A stretch of 53,494 nt of DNA from CAZHTS01 sp964535315 (GTDB lineage Bacteria > Chloroflexota > Anaerolineae > Anaerolineales > Anaerolineaceae). Under the pieces are notes generated by a model, which made no database searches, was not told the origin of the DNA, and was given only the letters and a program-made list of their open reading frames with translations. The number at the start of each line of letters is the position of its first letter. Position 1 is the stretch's first letter. The position numbers and the translations under genes were made by a program. The stretch covers positions 1-53,494 of the forward strand of contig CAZHTS010000030.1 of assembly GCA_964535315.1 (NCBI GenBank), written 5' to 3'. Below, in pieces: positions 25,783-32,416 of this stretch.

Positions 25783-26745
25783 TCAATTCGCAAACTGGTC
25801 GTAAGGCGCCAGATAATATTCCTTGCCCAACCCTTCCATCATCCAACCGGTCAAACTGTCGCCGCCCTCGGCATACGGCGCAAGCCTGACCGGCCAGAAA
25901 ATTGCCGTTTCGGCGCACACCGGGCCGCCGGTGATCGCAATTTCATACGGCGCAAAACGCGGGAAGGAGCGGATGCGCGTCTCGGCCGCCACGCGCGGCT
26001 CGGAACGCAGGATCAACGCGTCGGTGACGATCAACGCCCGGTCGCCGGAGCGCAGCCGCGGGAGCGGCGCCCCCGAGCAGTCAAACCCGCTCAACGCCGG
26101 GCGGGGTGTGATGGTGGCAAACGGCGTTGCCGTCGGCCCGCCGGCCCACTCGGCGCCGGAGCGAATCCCCGCCAGAACGGCGCGCTGAGCCGCCAGGCAT
26201 TGTGCATCCCTAAAGCCCAACAAATCCAGCACCCGATCCAGCCCCCAATAATAGGCCTCTTTCTGATATTCGGTCACAAACCAGCGCCGGCCAGCGATGA
26301 CCTGGGGATAGGCGGATAAGGGCATCGGCGGCCCCATTGGCGGCACCAACTCCAACCGGCAGCCCGGCAGGCTGCGATGCACCAAAAAAGCGTCCGGACG
26401 GGCGGAGTCGAACACGATTTCCCAGGCCGTTTCGTCCACCTGGAAAATTACCCCAGGCAGCCCGGGGTGCTCAACCGCCCGCTGCCCCGCCGGCAGCGCA
26501 GAGGCGACCAGGGCCGTAAGGCTCGGCCAGGGCGTCGGGCTGAAGGTAACCTCCGGCGTGGCGGTTACCGGCGAAGCCGATATGGGCACACTTGCCGTGC
26601 CTGTCAGGGCGGCTGAAGCAGTGCTGGCTACCGCGCTGGCCGTCGCCAGCGTCGCCGAAGAAGCCTCTTTTCCCGACCCAAACGGCAGCCTGCAGGCGCA
26701 CAGCAGCCCCAGTACACAAACCAGGAACACCCAGCGTTTTGACAT
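25783..26745 (-). CDS. Lipoprotein with SH3-like C-terminal domain
   Basis: Predicted lipoprotein of 320 residues. GGGAGGG precedes the ATG at 26745, giving a signal peptide MSKRWVFLVCVLGLLCAC with lipobox LCAC. A Ser/Thr/Ala-rich linker of about 60 residues follows. The middle domain (VIFQVDETAWEIVFDSARPD on) is not recognised. The C-terminal 90 residues, GDRALIVTDALILRSEPRVA through GWMMEG, resemble a bacterial SH3 (SH3b) domain, often a cell-wall binding or targeting module. It is convergent with the FAD/Fe-S gene and lies just downstream of the MocR regulator gene in the same direction. Confidence 0.75.
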   Translation of the reverse strand: MSKRWVFLVCVLGLLCACRLPFGSGKEASSATLATASAVASTASAALTGTASVPISASPVTATPEVTFSPTPWPSLTALVASALPAGQRAVEHPGLPGVIFQVDETAWEIVFDSARPDAFLVHRSLPGCRLELVPPMGPPMPLSAYPQVIAGRRWFVTEYQKEAYYWGLDRVLDLLGFRDAQCLAAQRAVLAGIRSGAEWAGGPTATPFATITPRPALSGFDCSGAPLPRLRSGDRALIVTDALILRSEPRVAAETRIRSFPRFAPYEIAITGGPVCAETAIFWPVRLAPYAEGGDSLTGWMMEGLGKEYYLAPYDQFAN

Positions 26746-26779
26746 GGCCATCCCTCCCGGCATAAACTATACTCACAGT

Positions 26780-28246
26780 TTACATCAAATCGCGCATCAC
26801 CGCTCCCAGGCGTTGAATGCCAGCCTCGATCTGATCGGGGGGGGTGGTGGTAAAGTTCAGACGCAGGTGACCGCGCTGGTCGCGCAGCGGGTAAGAAAGG
26901 CTGCCGGGGGCCACCAACACCCCGCGCCGCCGGGCCTCCTGGCTGAGCAGGTCGCCGTCCATCCCTTCTGGCAGACACAGCCAGGCGTATAAACCGCCCT
27001 GCGGAGGCGTCAGATGCACTCCCGGCGGCAGATGATGTCGCACCGCCGCCAGCAAAGCGTTGCGCCGCTGGCGATACACCTGGCAGGCGCGGTGCAGGTG
27101 CGCCTGATAACGACCAACGGTGATGTACATTTGCAACGTACGCTGAATGATATTGGAAGTCGCCAGCTCCTGCACGCGCTTAAGTCGCGCCAGGGCGGCA
27201 AACACCGGCCCTTCGGCCACCAGATAGCCCACCCGCAGCCCGGGCATGAGCATCTTGGAAAAGGTGTTGACGTAAATCACCCGGCCGCCGGCGTCCATAC
27301 CTTTCAGCGCCGGCAGGACGCGCCCTTCGTAACGCAGATCGCCGACGAAATCGTCTTCCAGGATGGGCAGATCGAAACGTTCGGCGATATCCAACAAGCG
27401 CCGGCGGCGCGGCCCGCTCATACACACCCCGGTCGGGTTCTGGAAATTGGGCACGGTGTAGACCAGGCGCGGCCGGTGTTCGGCGATCAATTCTGGCAGG
27501 CGCTCAACCTGCATGCCCTTCTCGTCGACCGGAACGCCGATCAAACGCAGGTCGAGCTGACGAAACAGGTCGATGGCGCCGCTGTAGGTAGGCGCCTCAA
27601 CCAGAATGCAGTCGCCCGGCCGGGTGAGCAGGCGCACGACCAGCGCCAGCGCCTGCTGCGAACCGCTGGTAATCAACAGATGGTCGGGGTGGGTCGGCAC
27701 CCCCTGGCTGCCGAGAATGTGGGCAATGGTGCTGCGCAGCGGCGGATAGCCAATCGGGTCGCCGTAGCCCAACGCCGCATCCCCGTCGCGACGCAGCACG
27801 GCCTGCATCGAACGGCCAAAATCGGCCACCGGGAACAGCCCCGGATCACTGCCGCCTTCGGCAAACGAAATTGTCCCCGCCGGCGCCTGGCAGCGCAGTT
27901 CGTCCATCCATTGCTGCCCGGTCTGCCAGCCCTCCGCCAACAATTCTCGCTGCCAGGCCGGCCAGCCCTGCGGTTCGCCCGGCGCGTGCGTCTTGCGCCC
28001 CAGCAGGAATGAAGAACATACATACGTCCCGCTGCCCAGCCGGGTGTAAATCAGGCCATCGGCCTCCAGTTCGGCGTAAGCCGTCTCAATCGTCAGGCGG
28101 TTGACGCCCAGATCGGCGGCCAGCCGGCGGCTGGCAGGCAGGCGCGTGTCCGGCGAAAGGCTGCCGCTGGTAATTTCCTGGCGCAAAAAGCCCTCAATTT
28201 GCCGGTATAACGGGACGTTATTTTCACGATCGATAGGGATACGCAT
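26780..28246 (-). CDS. MocR-type regulator: GntR domain fused to PLP aminotransferase
   Basis: Transcription factor of 488 residues from ATG 28246 (GGAGG six bases upstream). Residues 1-75 are a GntR winged helix: PLYRQIEGFLRQEITSGSLS, LPASRRLAADLGVNRLTIET, LEADGLIYTRLGSGTYV. The rest is a fold-type I aminotransferase domain; the PLP lysine is in TFSKMLMPGLRVGY, and TSGSQQALALVVRLL, YTVPNFQNPTGVCMS and LEDDFVGDLRYEG are family motifs. It binds PLP and usually controls vitamin B6, GABA or amino acid metabolism; target genes here are unknown. It may also be a true aminotransferase. Confidence 0.92.
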   Translation of the reverse strand: MRIPIDRENNVPLYRQIEGFLRQEITSGSLSPDTRLPASRRLAADLGVNRLTIETAYAELEADGLIYTRLGSGTYVCSSFLLGRKTHAPGEPQGWPAWQRELLAEGWQTGQQWMDELRCQAPAGTISFAEGGSDPGLFPVADFGRSMQAVLRRDGDAALGYGDPIGYPPLRSTIAHILGSQGVPTHPDHLLITSGSQQALALVVRLLTRPGDCILVEAPTYSGAIDLFRQLDLRLIGVPVDEKGMQVERLPELIAEHRPRLVYTVPNFQNPTGVCMSGPRRRRLLDIAERFDLPILEDDFVGDLRYEGRVLPALKGMDAGGRVIYVNTFSKMLMPGLRVGYLVAEGPVFAALARLKRVQELATSNIIQRTLQMYITVGRYQAHLHRACQVYRQRRNALLAAVRHHLPPGVHLTPPQGGLYAWLCLPEGMDGDLLSQEARRRGVLVAPGSLSYPLRDQRGHLRLNFTTTPPDQIEAGIQRLGAVMRDLM

Positions 28247-28412
28247 GCTGGCCCTCCACAAAAGAAGCTGGTATGCTCGGAATGCCCCAACTATACCAGA
28301 CCACCGGCCTGTTTGTCAGGGCCAATTTCACCGGAAAAATACCACGCCACTTTTAAAACAACAGGTAGGCCGCCAGACCCGCGGCCCACCTGTTTCCCGA
28401 TTTCGACTGAAT

Positions 28413-29711
28413 TTATTCGGCTGGCAGGCAGGCGGCTGCCGCCTCCGCAGCGCCGAGCGGTTTGCCTGCACGTTCGTCCTCGATAGCGGTGATGGCCGGC
28501 ACGCCAAACGCCGCCACGCCCATCAACATGCACACCCCGCCCGCCAACCAGTACCACAGCCGCACCCCCAAGGCGTCCGCCAGCGGCCCGGCCACCAGCA
28601 TGCTCAACGGCATCATCGCCATCGCCGCACTGTTCAACAGGGTGAACACCCGCCCCTGCATTTCGGGCGCAACGCGCGCCTGGACAATCGCCATCAGCGG
28701 GCCGTTGGCGATGGGGTTCATCACCCCGCTCAACGCCATGCCGGCCACCGCCAGGGAGAAATACCGGCCGGGCGCCAGGCCCACCAGCAGGACGCCGGCG
28801 CTCAAACCGATCAGGCCGGCCAGCGTGGTGTAAATCCGCTTGCGGAAACCGCCCCACGCCCCCAGCAGCAGCCCACCGGCGACGATGCCCACCCCAAAAA
28901 CTGACTGGATCAACCCCAACTGCCACACCCCGCCGTTGAACTCGCCGGTAACCAGCAGGGGCAGCAGCGTATCGGTCGGCGCAAAGAAGAAGTTCAACAG
29001 TGCAGCCATGATCATGATGCCCATCAGCCCCGGCCAGGCGCTCACATAGCGCAGCCCACTGCGCACGTCTGCCAGCACTGTGGCAGGGGTCACCTGGCTT
29101 GCCGGCCCGGCGTGCACCGGCTGCGGGATGCTCAAGAACAACAACGGCACGACCGCCAGCAGGGCGGTGAGGATGTCGATGGCCAGCACCTGAAACATGG
29201 GCAACACCCCCAGGAGGAAGGCGCCCATTGCCGGGGCCGCAATGCTGATTGCGCCGCGCAGCGCCTGGTTGATCCCCGCCAGACGGGAGAGAAAGTCCGG
29301 CGGCACCATCAGCGAGGTGGAAGCCTGCATCGCCGACCATTGCGAGGCGCCGCACAGGGCGCGTATGAAAATGAAAATGTACATGTGCCAGACCTGGATC
29401 GTCCCGCTCCAGAACAGATAGACCAGCGCCAGGCTGCACAAGGCCGTGATCGTATCCGACAGGATCATCACCCAGCGACGGTTCCAGCGATCCACCAGGG
29501 CGCCCACAAACGGGCCAACCAACACCTCGGGCAGAATGGCCGCCAGCATGCTCATCGCCAGCACGGTGGCCGAACCGGTGGTCTGCGTTACCCACCACAC
29601 CAGGCTGAACTGGATCAGGGCGCTGCCCAACAGCGAGAACGCCTGGCCGATCCAAATCGTAAAGAATACCCGCTTCCAATGCATGGAAGGGAGCGACATT
29701 GTCTCCGTCAT
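28413..29711 (-). CDS. Major facilitator superfamily transporter (DHA3-like)
   Basis: Membrane exporter of 432 residues with about 12 hydrophobic helices. The N-terminal block WKRVFFTIWIGQAFSLLGSA and LVWWVTQTTGSATVLAM, followed by LPEVLVGPFVGALVDRWNRR (MFS motif A), is typical of macrolide-efflux type (MefA/DHA3) carriers. It closes with a short charged tail. GAGG precedes the ATG by seven bases. It is the last gene of a three-gene set with DUF2089 and SHOCT-like genes, which suggests that the DUF2089 protein regulates it. The exported compound is unknown. Confidence 0.9.
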   Translation of the reverse strand: MTETMSLPSMHWKRVFFTIWIGQAFSLLGSALIQFSLVWWVTQTTGSATVLAMSMLAAILPEVLVGPFVGALVDRWNRRWVMILSDTITALCSLALVYLFWSGTIQVWHMYIFIFIRALCGASQWSAMQASTSLMVPPDFLSRLAGINQALRGAISIAAPAMGAFLLGVLPMFQVLAIDILTALLAVVPLLFLSIPQPVHAGPASQVTPATVLADVRSGLRYVSAWPGLMGIMIMAALLNFFFAPTDTLLPLLVTGEFNGGVWQLGLIQSVFGVGIVAGGLLLGAWGGFRKRIYTTLAGLIGLSAGVLLVGLAPGRYFSLAVAGMALSGVMNPIANGPLMAIVQARVAPEMQGRVFTLLNSAAMAMMPLSMLVAGPLADALGVRLWYWLAGGVCMLMGVAAFGVPAITAIEDERAGKPLGAAEAAAACLPAE

Positions 29712-29733
29712 AAAAACCTCACTCTTGATTTAT

Positions 29734-30141
29734 TTATTCGATGAAAACTTCGACGTGCTCGCCGTCCTCGTCGTCGTAGATATCGACCAGTTTGCCCACC
29801 TCGCCCGCCTGCAAGAAAGTTTGCAGGGCATCCATATCCAGCCCCTGCACTTCAGGCGAGAAACGCATCCCCATCTTCATCCCGGCGTTGACCATACTGA
29901 CCGGCATATGGATGTTGACCCGCGTCTTGCCGCTGTCCGTATCCGTCACCCGCACCCGGAAAGAACGCCCGGGGCGAGAAGCCGCTCCCGGTCCCACCGG
30001 CTTGACCGGCGGGCGCGCCGGCGCCGCTTCGTCGGCGCTGCTTTCATCCAGCGCCTGCAACAGCAGGGCGGCCTCTTCGGCAGTGAGTTTGTTCTCCTGC
30101 ACCATCTTCAACACTTTGAGACGTTCATCGTCGTAAACCAT
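29734..30141 (-). CDS. SHOCT-like domain protein
   Basis: Protein of 135 residues from ATG 30141 (AAAGGATC upstream). The N-terminal DDERLKVLKMVQENKLTAEE followed by AALLLQAL is the short helical SHOCT-like/LiaX-type motif seen in proteins paired with DUF2089 regulators. A Pro-rich linker leads to a C-terminal domain with FRVRVTDTDSGKTRVNIHMP, VSMVNAGMKMGMRFSPEV and acidic VDIYDDEDGEHVEVFIE. Its role is unknown; context suggests a sensor or partner of the adjacent regulator. The first bases of a longer reading would overlap the DUF2089 gene, so the start is not certain. Confidence 0.75.
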   Translation of the reverse strand: MVYDDERLKVLKMVQENKLTAEEAALLLQALDESSADEAAPARPPVKPVGPGAASRPGRSFRVRVTDTDSGKTRVNIHMPVSMVNAGMKMGMRFSPEVQGLDMDALQTFLQAGEVGKLVDIYDDEDGEHVEVFIE

Positions 30142-30163
30142 CGCAAATGATCCTTTCATTCCC

Positions 30164-30568
30164 TCAAGCAGGTTCATCCTTTTTATTACCGCGCAGCTGG
30201 CGCTGCGCCTCGGCCCACGTGATCCGCCCCTGATCCAGGTCCTCGAGGATACGGCGGCGGTCTTCGGCCGACAGGCGCACCGGCGCCTCTTCTCGCCCAG
30301 GCTCGTAGCCCAGAGCGCGAATGATCTCGTACAGGCGGTTACGGATGGTGGGATAAGACAGGTTCAGTTCGTCCTCCATGCGATTAAAACGGCCTTCGCA
30401 GCGCACAAAGGTAAGAATAAACTGCACCTGCTCGGGGGTGAGCTGCGCAAACGGCCCGCTCATCGGGCTGAACATCCCCTCGATGGTCGTATCGCAGGCA
30501 TGGCAGTGCAAACGGGTGACATTCAATTCGGCGCCACACACCGGGCACTTGCTTAAAATTGGGTTCAT
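30164..30568 (-). CDS. DUF2089 family zinc-ribbon/HTH protein
   Basis: Protein of 134 residues, starting at an ATG with AAGGAGACAGG upstream. Residues 8-26 form a zinc ribbon (C8-x2-C11, C23-x2-C26), followed by a helix-turn-helix-like region, LTPEQVQFILTFVRCEGRFN and EDELNLSYPTIRNRLYEIIR, in which a sigma-like HTH is apparent. The C-terminal LSAEDRRRILEDLDQGRITW AEA-type stretch resembles a SHOCT-like helix pair. The family has no proven function, but this architecture is that of a DNA-binding regulator. It leads the operon with a SHOCT-like protein and an MFS exporter, 22 bases upstream of the former. Confidence 0.85.
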   Translation of the reverse strand: MNPILSKCPVCGAELNVTRLHCHACDTTIEGMFSPMSGPFAQLTPEQVQFILTFVRCEGRFNRMEDELNLSYPTIRNRLYEIIRALGYEPGREEAPVRLSAEDRRRILEDLDQGRITWAEAQRQLRGNKKDEPA

Positions 30569-30644
30569 CCTGTCTCCTTATTCACAAAAACTTCTCGCAT
30601 GGCGGCAACCTCCCCGAACCCCCTGCGGCGTAACGCCGTAGGCG

Positions 30645-30711
30645 AATCGAAAATATTTAATCGAAATTTATTTTTCTAAAGCTATTTTAGCAAAATATTA
30701 AATTTTGTCAA
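30645..30711 (-). promoter_or_regulatory. Promoter of the DUF2089 operon, with direct repeats
   Basis: Minus strand: -35 TTGACA (30711-30706), 16-base spacer, -10 TAAAAT (30689-30684), within a sharply AT-rich 100-base stretch (30640-30740). On the plus strand, AATCGAAA occurs at 30645-30652 and again at 30659-30666, 14 bases apart, between the -10 and the gene; this could be an operator for the DUF2089 protein (inference). Confidence 0.7.
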
Positions 30712-30831
30712 TAGAAAATTAAATTTATTTACAAAACCCGCTATTCCCCCATACTCGCGCCGGCGCCAAAGCGGCCATAGCGCGCCGCCAACAACCGGCG
30801 CCAGGCGCCGGGCGATAAAGTACAAGAACGG

Positions 30832-31212
30832 CTAGCTGTCTGGCGACAGGCTGCGCTCGCTACGCTCGCAATGCAAAAACCAGTGACCCTTGCGATCGCC
30901 GGCGTCTACCGGGGCGCGGTCGTAATACAGATCAAAGATCCGGCCGCCCTCAACCTGGATGCGAAAGAAATAGCGCCCCACCCCCCACGAGCCGCGCACC
31001 TGCGCGGCGGCGGCGTGTTCCGGGCACATGTTGCGCGCCATGCGCCCCCGCCGGCGAAAATCCTGCCATTCGCTCAACAGCGTCACAATACGCCAGGTCT
31101 GGCCGCGCCAGGCAAACGCCGACGGGCAATCTGGCTTTTTCTCCAACAGCGGTGGGTGATCGAAAAACACATCCACCGGCTCATCGATAAACCGACTCGG
31201 AACCGTTTCCAT
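30832..31212 (-). CDS. DUF6504-type protein
   Basis: Protein of 126 residues. Segments FIDEPVDVFFDHPP, AFAWRGQTWRIVTLLSEW, YFFRIQVEGGRIFDLYYDRA and GHWFLHCE follow the pattern of the DUF6504 family, usually found beside DNA polymerase Y-family or repair genes. Function is unknown. It begins ten bases after the stop codon of the radical SAM gene, so the two are probably co-transcribed and may act together in DNA repair (inference from context). Confidence 0.75.
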   Translation of the reverse strand: METVPSRFIDEPVDVFFDHPPLLEKKPDCPSAFAWRGQTWRIVTLLSEWQDFRRRGRMARNMCPEHAAAAQVRGSWGVGRYFFRIQVEGGRIFDLYYDRAPVDAGDRKGHWFLHCERSERSLSPDS

Positions 31213-31221
31213 GCCGTTATT

Positions 31222-32385
31222 TTACCAGAGAGCGAGTTGCTGCGCCGGGCGATGACCGTCCAACAAGATAAACGGCGCCGCCCGTCCGGCGCGCACGCCC
31301 AGGGCGCTGAGATCCGCCAGGCTGCGCAGCCGCCCCTGGCGGCGCGCCCGCAGGATGGCCTCGGCCCCCAGCCGCCCGATGCCCGGCACATGCAGCAGAT
31401 CGTTCCGCCCGGCGCGGTTGACCTCGACCGGCGCCTGGCTCAGGTTGAGCCGCGCCCAGGCCAGCTTGGGATCGGTCTCGACCGGCAGATTGCCCGAAGA
31501 CTCAAACGGCAGGTCTTCCAACGCAAAGCCGTAATCGCGCAGCAGGAAAGAAGCCTGATACAGGCGGTGCTCGCGCCACGGGTTAAGCGGCGCCTGGCCC
31601 TCCAGCGGCGTTCCCGCCACCGGATGAAAGCCCGAATAGTAGGCACGCGCCAGTTTGAGCTGGCGATACAGATACTCCGTGGCGCGCATCAATTCCAGGT
31701 CGCTCTCGCCCACACCGCCCACCACAAACTGCGTGGTGCTGGACGGCCAGCGCCCCTTCCAGGCCTGTCGCGGCGCCTGACGCTGGCGGATTTCCTCCAC
31801 CCAGCGCAGCGGCTGCAACAACTCATCCAGGAAGCGCTTCATCGGCGCAAGCTGGTTCAATCGTTCGGTATTGGGCGCCTCCAGGTTGATCGACACCCGG
31901 TCGGCAAGCTGCATGGCGCGCTCAACCTGCGCCCGTTCCGAGCCGGGCATCACCTTGAGGTGCAGATAATCGCCATAACCCAGCTTGAAACGCAGAATCT
32001 CAGCCGTATCCAGCAAACGGTCCTGGGTGTGTATCCCACCGCCCGCCACCCCCGAACTGAGGAAGATGCCCTTGACCACCCCTTTGCGCCACAAATCCAT
32101 GTAGGTATGCGCCAGTTCGTCCGGGGTAAACGTCAGGCGCGGAAAATCGTGCCCGGCGCGAAACGTACAATAATAACAGTTGCGCTCGCACACCGAAGAT
32201 AGCAGCGTCTTGAGCATCGGCACACGCTGCCCGTTCGGCAGAACGGCCATGTGGATCGGCAGACGCGACGGGTCTATCGCCGCCGCGGCGTTTGTCGGGC
32301 AGTCCTGCGGCGGCCGGCGAATTTCCTCGCCCACCTCATCTTCGCTCTCGCGGCTGAGGCGCATCAATTTGTTGAGCACATCCAT
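31222..32385 (-). CDS. Radical SAM protein of the UDG-linked DNA modification/repair type
   Basis: Radical SAM enzyme of 387 residues. The cluster motif is C66-x3-C70-x2-C73 (CERNCYYC), followed by TFRAGHDFPRLTFTPDELA, GIFLSSGVAGGGIHTQDRLL, LHLKVMPGS and RVSINLEAPNTERLNQLAP. The C-terminus carries a helix-hairpin-helix DNA-binding motif, LLHVPGIGRLGAEAILRARR. This matches my memory of the putative DNA modification/repair radical SAM family usually adjacent to a uracil-DNA glycosylase-like gene. No such glycosylase is in the window; a DUF6504 gene follows instead. The reaction is not known. An AT-rich palindrome at 32391-32416 covers its promoter region. Confidence 0.88.
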   Translation of the reverse strand: MDVLNKLMRLSRESEDEVGEEIRRPPQDCPTNAAAAIDPSRLPIHMAVLPNGQRVPMLKTLLSSVCERNCYYCTFRAGHDFPRLTFTPDELAHTYMDLWRKGVVKGIFLSSGVAGGGIHTQDRLLDTAEILRFKLGYGDYLHLKVMPGSERAQVERAMQLADRVSINLEAPNTERLNQLAPMKRFLDELLQPLRWVEEIRQRQAPRQAWKGRWPSSTTQFVVGGVGESDLELMRATEYLYRQLKLARAYYSGFHPVAGTPLEGQAPLNPWREHRLYQASFLLRDYGFALEDLPFESSGNLPVETDPKLAWARLNLSQAPVEVNRAGRNDLLHVPGIGRLGAEAILRARRQGRLRSLADLSALGVRAGRAAPFILLDGHRPAQQLALW

Positions 32386-32390
32386 AGTAC

Positions 32391-32416
32391 CATTTTAGAA
32401 CTTTTATTCTAAAATG
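32391..32416. promoter_or_regulatory. Perfect 10-bp inverted repeat, SOS-box-like
   Basis: CATTTTAGAA (32391-32400), six bases, TTCTAAAATG (32407-32416). Within it, 32396-32411 reads TAGAACTTTTATTCTA, one base away from TAGAAC-N4-GTTCTA, a LexA-like operator form. It lies between the GT4-GH57 stop codon and the radical SAM start, in otherwise GC-rich DNA. It may be an operator or a short terminator for the upstream gene. Confidence 0.5.

Noticed and set aside
28291..29679. Open frame of 462 codons overlapping the DHA3-like exporter on the same strand
   Set aside because: It is a shifted frame of the exporter gene; only the exporter frame gives membrane helices and MFS motif A.
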